Below the pieces are notes generated by a model that ran no database searches, was not told the origin of the DNA, and saw nothing but the letters and a program-made list of their open reading frames with translations. The position numbers were made by a program, and so were the translations under genes. From contig NZ_JACHLL010000001.1 of the NCBI RefSeq assembly GCF_014207935.1, positions 62,001-126,000 of the forward strand: a stretch of 64,000 nt of DNA, read 5' to 3'. This document shows, piece by piece, positions 8,839-17,200 of this stretch. This DNA is from Pseudomonas fluvialis. Its GTDB lineage: Bacteria > Pseudomonadota > Gammaproteobacteria > Pseudomonadales > Pseudomonadaceae. Positions within the stretch are counted from its first letter, which is position 1. Each line of letters opens with the position of its first letter.

Positions 8839-9576
8839 CTACAGCCACTCGACATGCTGCTCCAGCGGAAAGCGCAGACGCGGGTTATACACCGCCTTCT
8901 CGCCCGGTTTGCCCACTGCCAGCAGCATGATCGGAATGGCCTGACGCGGCAGGTTCAGCACCCGGCGCAGACGCACCTCGTCGAACCCCTCCATCGGGCA
9001 GGTGGCGTAGCCGTGGCTCTGGAACGCCAGCATCAGGTTCTCCGCCGCCAGCGCCGTGGACTTGACCGCCCACAGACTCATCTGCGCCTGACTGTTGGGC
9101 GTGCGCATCAGCGCCCGGCGCAGCCCGAGCAGACGCACCAGCTGGCGTTTGAACAGGCCGCGCCAGCCACACCAGCCCTGGTTGTACTGAAAGGGCGCGG
9201 TCTTGCGGTAAAAGTGCCGGATACGCTCCGGTACCTCGGCTTCGGGCCAGTAGTCGATGACATTGGCACACGCCTGACGCCAGGTATCGGGGCGGGCCAG
9301 CACGGCGATGATCAGCGGAGCCCTGGCCGCATGCTGGCCCATGCACACCGGGTGCAGTCGCTCCAGCAGCGCCGGCTCGCGGATCACCTGGAAGCTCCAC
9401 GGCTGCAGGTTGCAGGAATTGGGCGCCAGCACCGCCAGCTCAAGGCAATCGCGGATCACCGCTTCCGGCACAGGCTCATTGGTAAAACGACGCACGGCAC
9501 GGCGACTCTCGATCAGCGCACGCAGCTGAGCAGGTGAGCAGGTCGCAACGGACAGATCGGCAAGCGGCTGGTTCAT
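8839..9576 (-). CDS. Nitroreductase-family FMN protein
   Basis: A 245-residue member of the nitroreductase superfamily, which uses FMN and NAD(P)H to reduce nitro groups, quinones or related substrates. The N-terminal cofactor-binding signature is present (SRRAVRRFTNEPVPEAV, then LAPNSCNLQPW). The C-terminal half has the usual AVKSTALAAENLMLA helix and a GKPG turn near the end. The start has AAGGAA nine bases upstream. It is divergent from the GGDEF-EAL gene with 257 bases between them, in which I see no gene. The actual substrate cannot be read from the sequence. Confidence 0.88.
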   Translation of the reverse strand: MNQPLADLSVATCSPAQLRALIESRRAVRRFTNEPVPEAVIRDCLELAVLAPNSCNLQPWSFQVIREPALLERLHPVCMGQHAARAPLIIAVLARPDTWRQACANVIDYWPEAEVPERIRHFYRKTAPFQYNQGWCGWRGLFKRQLVRLLGLRRALMRTPNSQAQMSLWAVKSTALAAENLMLAFQSHGYATCPMEGFDEVRLRRVLNLPRQAIPIMLLAVGKPGEKAVYNPRLRFPLEQHVEWL

Positions 9577-9833
9577 GGTCAGGTTCCTTGGCTGATGCCG
9601 CTCTTGTAGCGAGACGTGGCGCCAGCCACAAGCACCACGGACAAATCAGCCGCGCCCTTGGCCAAAGTGCGGCCTACCCAGCGGCCAGATCAGCCGACCG
9701 CCGGACTTGTCCGACAACTGACGCCGGCTATGCTCTGGGCTTGAGGGGAGCAGCTGCCAAATCGATCACAGAATCGCCGGGCAGCCGCAAGAGTCAGTCA
9801 TCTGACACCATGGCATCAGGGAGGATGTAGCCC

Positions 9834-12149
9834 ATGCCCTTCAATCAAAGCCTGCGTAGCCGCATGCTGCTTTATCTGGTGCTGATCCTGCTGATCTTCA
9901 GTGGCATCGGTTACTGGAGCACCGGGCGCCTGCTGGCCCACAGCCAGCACAACCATGAACAGCGTTTTGCCGAGGCAGACCTGCGACGCCTGCAGACGCT
10001 GCTGCACAGCCAGCAACAGAACCTCCTGCATACCCTGCTGGATTACAGTCGCTGGGATGACACCCTGAATTATCTCGACACCCGCAGCAGCGCCTACCTG
10101 AAAAGCAACTACACCCGCGATTCGCTGGAGAATCTGGGCATCGACCTGGTGCTGTTTCTCTCCACGGACCTGCAAGTGCTCGAAGGCCTGCACCTGCACG
10201 ATGGTCGCCTGCAGACAGTGACCACACATAACCCGCTGTGGCAGCAGCTCAAGCCCATCCTCGCGCAACGCAGCCAGGGTGAGCTGAATGAGGGCATCAA
10301 ACTGGTACTTTGGGCCGAAGGCACCGCGGTACAGCTCGCCATTGGACCGATCACCGACTCGGACCAGAGCCAGCCTGCCGCCGGCTGGCTGGTGTTTGCC
10401 CGGCACCTGGATGCTCCTCGTCTGCAGCGCCTGCAAAGCGAAAGCGGCGTGGCATTCAGCCTGCAGGCCAATGGCTCGCCCCTGCCGGACACTGAATCCG
10501 GCGCGCAGATTGTCGCCAGCGACCTGCTCAAGGACTGCCTTGGCCTGAGTGACGTGCGCCTGCTGATCAGCCGTCCCCTGGCAGCACAAAGCCACCTGGC
10601 CCTGGCCGAACGCCTGCAACTGGGCAACAGCCTGCTGATCCTGTTTCTCGCCACCCTCAGCGTCGCCCTGCTCCTTGAGCACCTGGTGCTGCGCCGACTC
10701 AGCCGCCTGCAGCGAGTGGCCCACCTGCACCAGCCTGCGCCCGGGGAGCAACCGGTCGGCGACGAGCTGGATCAGCTGTCACACTCCCTGCACAGCACCC
10801 TGAACGAGCTCAAGCACGCCCACCGCGACCTGTATGCCGAAGTGCGCCGCGATGCCCTCACCGGCCTGGGCAACCGCAAGCATTTCGACGAATGCCTGGT
10901 GCTGTTCCAGGCCCTGCAGCAACGCCACGACAACATGCGCACCACGCTATACCTGTTCGATCTGGACAACTTCAAGCTGGTCAACGACTGCCTTGGCCAT
11001 GAAGCCGGCGACCACGTGCTGCAGCAGATTGCCGAACGCATCCGCAGCATGATCCGCGCCAGCGACAGCGCCATCCGCCTGGGAGGTGACGAGTTCGCCA
11101 TTCTCAGTATCAGCGACTGCGACGAGCTGGGCATGCAGACCTTTGCCGAGCGCCTGCTTGAAGCCATCCGCCAACCCCTGCTGATCGACGGCATCCGCAT
11201 GACTCTGAGCGCCTCCATGGGCATCGCCGACAGCAAGACCGGCATGAGTCAGGATCAGCTGCTGCGCAATGCCGACATCGCCATGTACGAGGCCAAAAGC
11301 CTTGGCAAGGGCAGTGTTGCCTTCTTCTCCGCGCAGATGCACGAACAGGTGCGCGAGCGCATGAGCATCGAACAGGACCTGCGCGCCGCGCTGGCCAACG
11401 GCCAGCTTGAAGTCTGGTTCCAGCCGATCGTCGACCCGAACGGCCGCCCGCTGATGCTCGAAGCCCTGGCGCGCTGGCCACGCAACGGCACGCTGTTCCC
11501 GCCGGACCGCTTTATCCCGGTGGCCGAAGAGTCCGGTCTGATCGACGAACTGGGCATGTACATCGCCCGCAACGCCATCAGCGCCCTGCCTCGCCTGCAG
11601 GCCGTGCAACCCGGGCTTGAGCTGAACATCAACCTGTCGGTCAAGCAGATGCTGCAGGACGACCTGGCCACACAGCTCTGCACCCTTGTCGACAGCGCCC
11701 AGGTGCCGCGCCGTCTGGTGCACTTCGAACTGACCGAAAGCGCCTTCGCCGACCACCAGCAGAACCTGGAACAGCAATTGTTCAACCTGGCCAGCGAGGG
11801 CTTCGACCTGCATATGGATGACTTCGGTACCGGCTATTCCTCGTTGCAACGCCTACAAAGCCTGCCGATGAGCGCGCTGAAGCTGGACAAGTCGTTCACC
11901 CGGCAGATCGGCCAGGGCGATGAGCGCATCGCCCGGGTCATCCTCTCCCTCGGCGAGCAGTTGCAGATGCAGGTGATTGCCGAAGGCGTGGAAACCGAAA
12001 CCGAGCGGCGCCGCCTGCAGGAGCTGGGCTGCCCGCTGATGCAGGGCTTCCTGTTCGGCAAACCCATGCCCGAACAGGAACTGATCACCTGGCTGCGGCT
12101 GCACTCGGCCAGTCCGGCTCCCGCCACTGGTATCAGTCGCGCCAGCTGA
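9834..12149 (+). CDS. CHASE4-GGDEF-EAL protein (c-di-GMP synthesis and/or breakdown)
   Basis: A 771-residue membrane protein. A helix at about 10-29, a periplasmic CHASE4 domain (DYSRWDDTLNYLD) and a second helix at about 266-285 precede the cytoplasmic part. The cyclase domain keeps GGDEF (417-421) with I-site RASD five residues upstream. The phosphodiesterase domain keeps the EAL motif (543-545), ELTES, DDFGTGYSSL, the LKLDKSF lysine and AEGVET. Both halves therefore look catalytically complete, so the net direction cannot be predicted. It shares its sensor type with the cyclase at 570-2549 although the two are otherwise different in layout (no PAS here). Upstream GGGAGG at 9820-9825 is the likely ribosome site. 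Confidence 0.92.
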   Translation: MPFNQSLRSRMLLYLVLILLIFSGIGYWSTGRLLAHSQHNHEQRFAEADLRRLQTLLHSQQQNLLHTLLDYSRWDDTLNYLDTRSSAYLKSNYTRDSLENLGIDLVLFLSTDLQVLEGLHLHDGRLQTVTTHNPLWQQLKPILAQRSQGELNEGIKLVLWAEGTAVQLAIGPITDSDQSQPAAGWLVFARHLDAPRLQRLQSESGVAFSLQANGSPLPDTESGAQIVASDLLKDCLGLSDVRLLISRPLAAQSHLALAERLQLGNSLLILFLATLSVALLLEHLVLRRLSRLQRVAHLHQPAPGEQPVGDELDQLSHSLHSTLNELKHAHRDLYAEVRRDALTGLGNRKHFDECLVLFQALQQRHDNMRTTLYLFDLDNFKLVNDCLGHEAGDHVLQQIAERIRSMIRASDSAIRLGGDEFAILSISDCDELGMQTFAERLLEAIRQPLLIDGIRMTLSASMGIADSKTGMSQDQLLRNADIAMYEAKSLGKGSVAFFSAQMHEQVRERMSIEQDLRAALANGQLEVWFQPIVDPNGRPLMLEALARWPRNGTLFPPDRFIPVAEESGLIDELGMYIARNAISALPRLQAVQPGLELNINLSVKQMLQDDLATQLCTLVDSAQVPRRLVHFELTESAFADHQQNLEQQLFNLASEGFDLHMDDFGTGYSSLQRLQSLPMSALKLDKSFTRQIGQGDERIARVILSLGEQLQMQVIAEGVETETERRRLQELGCPLMQGFLFGKPMPEQELITWLRLHSASPAPATGISRAS

Positions 12150-12207
12150 CTGGTCGCAGGCAGTGGGCGCCTGCTAAGGTGCGAGACCGTTCCACCAGGC
12201 CCACGCC

Positions 12208-12843
12208 ATGCTGTTTTCCGACCCTCTGCTGGCTCCCAGCGAAACCCTGCCGTGCCCCACGCACGTCCCTCCCGAGTGGCACAGGGGCCGCCAGCACTAT
12301 GCCGTGTGGCTGCTGGAGATCGAGCAGGATGAAGTCCTGCAGCGCCTGCAGCAGGCCCGCCACCACCTCGGCGCCTGGCTGACCGACAGCCACCGCCAGG
12401 CCCATATCACCCTGGCCATTGCCGGTTTTCTGGTCGAGCAAACCCGGCTTGACGACGATGCCTGCCCGCTGCAGCTGGCGGCACTGCGCCAACAGCTGCG
12501 CGAACAGCCGCCCCGCGCCATCATCCTGACCCTTGGCGGTCTGGACAGTTTTGCCAGTGCCGCCTTCCTCAAGGTTGGCGACCCACAACGGCAACTGCCC
12601 GACCTGCGCCAGCAGCTGGCCCGCGGCGATGATTTTCGCGACAGTCCCTACCTGCCGCATCTGACTGTCGGCCTGTACCACCAATGCCTGCCAGCCACCG
12701 AGGTACAGGCCCGGCTGCGCGCCTTTCCCCACACTCAGCCACTGTGGCTGACCTGCCGCAGCCTCAGCCTGTGTCATTACCAGGCTGACGAGTTGCAAGG
12801 CCCGTTGCACTGCATCGAGCGTTTTTCCCTGAGCAGCCGCTAA
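12208..12843 (+). CDS. 2H phosphoesterase, LigT/2'-5' RNA ligase family
   Basis: A 211-residue protein with the two HxTx motifs that define the 2H superfamily: HITL at residue 66 and HLTV at residue 151, both in the expected strand context (QAHITLAIAG and LPHLTVGLY). Members open 2',3'-cyclic phosphates or handle 2'-5' linkages in RNA. The spacing of about 85 residues fits a single LigT-like domain. It lies 58 bases after the GGDEF-EAL gene and could be co-transcribed. The natural RNA substrate is unknown. Confidence 0.85.
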   Translation: MLFSDPLLAPSETLPCPTHVPPEWHRGRQHYAVWLLEIEQDEVLQRLQQARHHLGAWLTDSHRQAHITLAIAGFLVEQTRLDDDACPLQLAALRQQLREQPPRAIILTLGGLDSFASAAFLKVGDPQRQLPDLRQQLARGDDFRDSPYLPHLTVGLYHQCLPATEVQARLRAFPHTQPLWLTCRSLSLCHYQADELQGPLHCIERFSLSSR

Positions 12844-12963
12844 AGCTCACCCCTGACCAGCCGATTGACTAAGCTCAAGACTGAGCCTGAGCCCCACGGG
12901 CTGACTGGCTCGCCGGCGTGTCCCGCGCAGTAGGCGCCACTCTCACTCAAGGAAGCGCTCCGC

Positions 12964-14406
12964 ATGTCCCAAGGCTTTCTCAATCATTTCCTGCCCCAGC
13001 AGCACAGCGACCAGGCCAGCCTGTTGCAGGGACGTACCCTGGCCTTTTCCGGCCTGTGCAGCCTGGTCATAGGTCTGTACAGCGCGATCAAGTGGGGACG
13101 CCTGGGCAACGGTGCCCTGGTCGAAGGCTCGCTGCTGCTGATAATCGGCATGCCGCTGATGCTGCTGGTCCTGCGCCAGGCCTGGCTGTCGCGCACGGTC
13201 ATCGCCAATCTGGCTCTGGCCTGCATGATCAGCTATGCCTCGATCCTGGTGTACCAGTTGGGCGGCCTGCATTCGGCGCATATCTTCTGGCCACCGACCC
13301 TGATCGTCTTCGCCTACCTGCTTGCCGGCGGCCTCAGTGCCAGCTTCTGGACCCTGGTGCAGATCGCCTTCGTGTTGTGGCTGATCAGCCTGGAACGCAG
13401 CGGCGCGGCGCTGCCACAGTTCGAGCTGAGCCCACGAGATGCCACGGTCAACCAGTTTTCCGGCTACATCCTGCCCATGCTCACCCTCTGGCTGGCGCAG
13501 TGGTACAACACCCACCTGCGCGAGCAGGCGCTCAGCGAAGCCGGTCAGAGCCTGCGCCAGGCCGAAGCCAATGCTGCCCAGGTAGCCCAGAGCAGCGCCA
13601 ACCTGGCCGGCCTGCTCGAAGAAGTGCGGCAGAGTGCCGAAGAGCTGCAGCAGGTTGGCCTGCAACTGCAGCAAACCCTCGGCCACATGCACCAGCGCTG
13701 CCAGAGCATCGACGGCGATGCCCGCGAACAGGCCGAGCTCAGTCAGCAGCTGGACTCTGCCCTGGCCCGGGTGCTGCAGCAGGTGGATGACGGCAACCAG
13801 CAGATGCACGAACTGAACGCCGACACCCAGCGCAGTTCCCAGCAGATGGACGACTGCGCCCAGCGCATGAGCCAGGCCCAGCTGAGCATGCAGGACATCC
13901 AGCAGAGCAATGGGCGCATCGCCGAATCGATGCAGATGATCAGCGCCATCGCCGCGCAGACCAACCTGCTGGCCCTCAACGCGGCGATCGAGGCGGCACG
14001 GGCCGGCGAGCAGGGACGCGGCTTTGCCGTGGTGGCCGAAGAAGTGCGCAACCTGTCGCAACGCAGCAACCAGACCGCCGACGCGGTACAGAGCGTGCTC
14101 GGCCAATCCCAGGGCACCGTGGACACTGGCGTCAGCCAGGTCAGCGATGTCGGCGAAGCCCTGCGCGCTAGCGCCGAGCAGACCCGTCACCTGTCCAGCG
14201 CCATCCTCGAACAGAGCCACAACCTCGACCAGGCCCATGTACAGTTGCTCACTCTGCGTGACCTCAGCGCCCAGCAGCACACCGCCAGTGCCCGCCAGCG
14301 CGATGCCAGTGCCGAGCTGCTCAACGCCCAGGATTCCCTGGTGAGTCTCGGCCAGCGCCTGGCCAGCCTGGCCCAGCAGCTGAACCAGCGCATCAGCCGC
14401 AGTTGA
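12964..14406 (+). CDS. Methyl-accepting chemotaxis protein with a multi-helix membrane input domain
   Basis: A 480-residue chemoreceptor. The first 195 residues form about six membrane helices with short loops, without the usual large periplasmic ligand domain and without an obvious HAMP domain. The remainder is a long helical signalling domain whose conserved hairpin tip ([20 protein letters not shown], followed by [12 protein letters not shown], about 330-365) contacts CheA and CheW. The multi-helix input suggests sensing of a membrane state or small hydrophobic ligand. A ribosome site AAGGAAGCG precedes the start. The ligand cannot be inferred. Confidence 0.9.
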   Translation: MSQGFLNHFLPQQHSDQASLLQGRTLAFSGLCSLVIGLYSAIKWGRLGNGALVEGSLLLIIGMPLMLLVLRQAWLSRTVIANLALACMISYASILVYQLGGLHSAHIFWPPTLIVFAYLLAGGLSASFWTLVQIAFVLWLISLERSGAALPQFELSPRDATVNQFSGYILPMLTLWLAQWYNTHLREQALSEAGQSLRQAEANAAQVAQSSANLAGLLEEVRQSAEELQQVGLQLQQTLGHMHQRCQSIDGDAREQAELSQQLDSALARVLQQVDDGNQQMHELNADTQRSSQQMDDCAQRMSQAQLSMQDIQQSNGRIAESMQMISAIAAQTNLLALNAAIEAARAGEQGRGFAVVAEEVRNLSQRSNQTADAVQSVLGQSQGTVDTGVSQVSDVGEALRASAEQTRHLSSAILEQSHNLDQAHVQLLTLRDLSAQQHTASARQRDASAELLNAQDSLVSLGQRLASLAQQLNQRISRS

Positions 14407-14445
14407 TGCCGCTACAGGGCTTCACGGCACACACAGCAACACCTA

Positions 14446-14465
14446 TACTGTATGCGCATACAGTA
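14446..14465. promoter_or_regulatory. LexA (SOS) box upstream of yebG
   Basis: TACTGTATGCGCATACAGTA is a perfect 20-base palindrome containing the LexA consensus CTG-N10-CAG (14448-14463). It ends 38 bases before the yebG ATG. E. coli yebG is a known SOS gene, so LexA repression is strongly supported. Confidence 0.95.
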
Positions 14466-14503
14466 AAACATTTTAACTAACGCAGATGGGAATGAGGTGA
14501 TGA

Positions 14504-14773
14504 ATGGCCGTCGAAGTGGTGTACCGCAGCAGTCGAGATCCGGAGCGCCTGTTCATGGATAAGGCCGAAGCCGACCGTCACGACAAGATGCTCGAACTGG
14601 CCGAGTCGCTGGCCGAAGTCCTGCAGCAGGCGGTGCCGTCGCTCAGCGAAGGGCAGGTCGAGGAGCTGGGCATTTTCATGGCCAAGCACCGCGATACCTT
14701 CGCCCGCGCCTTCAAGAACCAGCCGGATGCCCTGCAGGAACTCAAGGATGGCACAGGCAATCAGCCGAGCTGA
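14504..14773 (+). CDS. yebG: DNA-damage-inducible protein YebG
   Basis: An 89-residue protein that starts MAVEVVYRSSRDPE and continues with DKAEADRHDKMLELAE, matching E. coli YebG along its length. The biochemical role is not known; the family is induced by DNA damage. A perfect LexA box lies just upstream and GAGGTGATGA provides the ribosome site. The last 13 bases overlap the 3' end of the convergent cyclase gene. The position before a leucine dehydrogenase operon matches P. aeruginosa PA3413 onward as I recall it. Confidence 0.92.
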   Translation: MAVEVVYRSSRDPERLFMDKAEADRHDKMLELAESLAEVLQQAVPSLSEGQVEELGIFMAKHRDTFARAFKNQPDALQELKDGTGNQPS

Positions 14774-15684
14774 TAGATGACGCGGTCACGCCCCGCCGCC
14801 TTGGCCTCGTAGAGCAGGCCATCGGCGCGGCTGAGCATCTGTTCGAAGCTGCTGTGCTCAACATCCAGTGGGCTGATCCCGGCACTCACGCTCAGACGAA
14901 CCATGCTGCCGTCGTCCAGGGTCAACGCCCAGTTGCGCAGACGCTTCTGCAAGCGTTCCACCCAGTGCGCCGCCTGCGTGACCGTGGTGTGCGGCATCAG
15001 CACGGCAAACTCCTCGCCACCCAGGCGGCCCAGGCTGTCATTGCTGCGCACCTTGCCCGCCAGCAGATGGGCGAACTCGCACAGCACACGGTCGCCAACG
15101 GCATGCCCATACTGGTCATTGATCGCCTTGAAGTGATCGAGATCGAACATCACCAGGCTCAGGGCAAACTGATAGCGCTGCGCCCGCTGCACTTCATGCT
15201 GACCGATCTCGAAGAACTTGCGCCGGTTGTGCAGCCCGGTCAGGCCGTCGGTATCGGCCAGCAGCTTCAGCTCGTTGGTCAGTTGACGCAGGCTGGTGAT
15301 GTCGGTGGCCACCAGGCCGGTGGCATACAACTGGCCATGCTGATCGAAGATGGGAAACTTCACCGAAAGAAAATGCCGCAACTGGCCGTCTACCGGCGCG
15401 ACTTCCTCGACCTGCAAGGTCTGCCGGCGCTTCTGCACCTTGAGGTCGGCCTTGCGAAACTCGCGGGCGATTTCCGGCGGAAACAACTCATGGTCGTCAC
15501 GCCCGATGAACTCGCTGCAGGCACGGTGAAACAGCCGCGAATACTCACTGTTGACGAACAGGTAACGCCCTTCGAGGTCCTTCGCACCGATCACCGCATG
15601 GGAGTGGTCGGCGATGGCGCGAAACAGCAGCAGCTCGCGCATCAGGTCGCTGCTGATTGCACTGTCCACTACCCACTCGTCCAT
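14761..15684 (-). CDS. Diguanylate cyclase, PAS-GGDEF, cytoplasmic
   Basis: A 307-residue protein with one PAS domain (about 15-130; KDLEGRYLFVNSEYSRLF) and one GGDEF domain. The active loop is the functional variant GGEEF (222-226), and I-site RSND sits five residues upstream, so it is probably an active, feedback-inhibited cyclase. No membrane helix is seen. A GTG in frame at 15705 is possible, but ATG 15684 has GGAGG seven bases upstream and is preferred. It is convergent with the SOS gene yebG and overlaps it by 13 bases, so transcription of one could interfere with the other during DNA damage. Confidence 0.9.
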   Translation of the reverse strand: MDEWVVDSAISSDLMRELLLFRAIADHSHAVIGAKDLEGRYLFVNSEYSRLFHRACSEFIGRDDHELFPPEIAREFRKADLKVQKRRQTLQVEEVAPVDGQLRHFLSVKFPIFDQHGQLYATGLVATDITSLRQLTNELKLLADTDGLTGLHNRRKFFEIGQHEVQRAQRYQFALSLVMFDLDHFKAINDQYGHAVGDRVLCEFAHLLAGKVRSNDSLGRLGGEEFAVLMPHTTVTQAAHWVERLQKRLRNWALTLDDGSMVRLSVSAGISPLDVEHSSFEQMLSRADGLLYEAKAAGRDRVIYQLG

Positions 15685-15776
15685 CGCCCGGCCTCCGAGG
15701 CCCACCTGCCCTTACTGGCAGCATAGCCGGCCATCACGACAGCGCCGTGGCAGCCGACGGCAGGTGTCAGCGCCTA

Positions 15777-16047
15777 CTAGGGTCTGTTGCCGTTTCGGCA
15801 CAGCCGCGACGGAGCCGTTTTTTTTGCGCACGGCAAGGCGCGAGATGCGAAGTTTAGCGAGCTAAATGAGCCATCGAGCAACACCGCTGTGCGCAAAAAA
15901 CGGCCCGTCCCTGCGGGTTGCGCGGCAAATGGCGCCAGTCGTTGTTGCAGGACTTGGCAAGGGAACGACCATTGCCGGCGCCCTGCGCCTAGCCTGGCGC
16001 TATTTGGCGCAGCAACGCGGTCTGCGCCGAAACGGCAACAGCCCCTA
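15777..16047. mobile_element. MITE-like element, 265 bp, with target duplication CTA
   Basis: The element spans 15780-16044. Its ends are inverted repeats: 15780-15803 against 16022-16044, sharing CTGTTGCCGTTTCGGC exactly. It is flanked on both sides by CTA (15777-15779 and 16045-16047), a likely 3-bp target duplication. The right-hand CTA is the complement of the TAG stop codon of the E2 gene. There is no coding capacity. Inside, a second inverted pair (CGTTTTTTTTGCGCA 15816-15830 / TGCGCAAAAAACG 15890-15902) encloses a small hairpin TTTAGC-GA-GCTAAA. The size, ends and lack of a transposase suggest a non-autonomous element mobilised by an IS elsewhere in the genome. Confidence 0.8.
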
Positions 16048-17154
16048 AGCGTCAGCCTGCTCCAGTGCATCCACCAGCGCCTTGAGAAAGCGCGCCGCCT
16101 CGCCGCCGGTGGCCACGCGATGATCGAAGGTCAGCGACAGCGGCAGGATCGGGTGGATCACCACCTGCCCCTGCCAGGCCACCGGTTCGTCGCGAATGCC
16201 GCCGGCGCCGAGAATGGCCACCTGTGGCGGCACGATCACCGGGTTGGCATAACGACCGAACAGCGTGCCGAAGTTCGACAGGGTGAGGGTTGCCCCCATC
16301 ATTTCCTGCGGCGGGATGGAACGTGCCTTCACGTCCGCGCGCAGGCGCGCCATGCCATCACGCAGGTCCTGAGCGCTGCGAGCGCCGACATTGCGCAGCA
16401 CCGGCACGAACAGACCGTCCGGGGTATCCACGGCAATCCCCAGATCGACCTGCTCATGGGTTTTCAGGCTCAGACTGCGACCATCGAACCAGCTGTTGAA
16501 GATCGGTTCAGCGCGACAGGCCACGGCAATGGCCTGGGCAATGCGCACCAGCGGGTCGCGTGCCTCGCGCCAGCGATGCAGATCGGCATCCCCGACCAGC
16601 ACCACCGGCACCACCTCGGCATGGGAACGCGCCATGTTCAGGGCCATGCTGCGCCGCACGCCGCGCAGTTTTTCGCCGCCAAAGCGGTTGCTCTGGGTCT
16701 GCGCTGCCGCCTCGACATCGGCGCGGGTCACCAGACCATCGGCACCGCTGCCGTTCAGGCTGCTCAGCTCCACGCCCAGCTGGCGCGCCAGCTGACGCAC
16801 AGCCGGGGTGGCGCGCGGCGCCAGATGTTCGCGGGTCGAGGGCGCCGCGCCGATGCAGAAGCTGTCGCTACCGCTGGCGCCACCGGCGGCCAGCTCACCG
16901 ACCACCGTGCCGCTGTCCCCTTCGCCCTCGTAGCCCAGCAGCGGCTCGCCGACATGCAGGATGTCGCCCGGACCGCCGAAGATTTTCGCCACCACGCCGT
17001 CATAGGGCGCGGGTATGTCGACGATGGCCTTGGCGGTTTCTACCGAGACCAGCAGCTGGTCGGCCTTGACCGCCTCACCAGTCTTCACGTGCCACTCGAC
17101 GATCTCGGCTTCCTGCAGTCCCTCGCCCAGATCCGGCAGTTTGAAATACTTCAT
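16045..17154 (-). CDS. E2 acyltransferase of a branched-chain 2-oxoacid dehydrogenase complex
   Basis: A 369-residue lipoamide acyltransferase that passes the acyl group from E1 to coenzyme A. One lipoyl domain comes first (KYFKLPDLGEGLQEAE, lipoylated lysine in SVETAKAIVDI, about residue 44), then a peripheral subunit-binding domain (ATPAVRQLARQLG) and the catalytic core. The core ends with LTFDHRVATGGEAARFL: the His of the usual DHRxxDG motif is present but its Asp is Thr. I start it at ATG 17154, six bases after AAGGAG, and not at the long upstream extension, which overlaps the E1 beta gene. It is the last gene of an ldh-E1 alpha-E1 beta-E2 operon; no E3 gene is present here. The stop codon abuts a MITE-like element. 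Confidence 0.9.
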   Translation of the reverse strand: MKYFKLPDLGEGLQEAEIVEWHVKTGEAVKADQLLVSVETAKAIVDIPAPYDGVVAKIFGGPGDILHVGEPLLGYEGEGDSGTVVGELAAGGASGSDSFCIGAAPSTREHLAPRATPAVRQLARQLGVELSSLNGSGADGLVTRADVEAAAQTQSNRFGGEKLRGVRRSMALNMARSHAEVVPVVLVGDADLHRWREARDPLVRIAQAIAVACRAEPIFNSWFDGRSLSLKTHEQVDLGIAVDTPDGLFVPVLRNVGARSAQDLRDGMARLRADVKARSIPPQEMMGATLTLSNFGTLFGRYANPVIVPPQVAILGAGGIRDEPVAWQGQVVIHPILPLSLTFDHRVATGGEAARFLKALVDALEQADA

Positions 17155-17200
17155 CGTCATCTCCTTGTTCCACCCGCTCCACGGGAGTGGGGCTGAGGGC

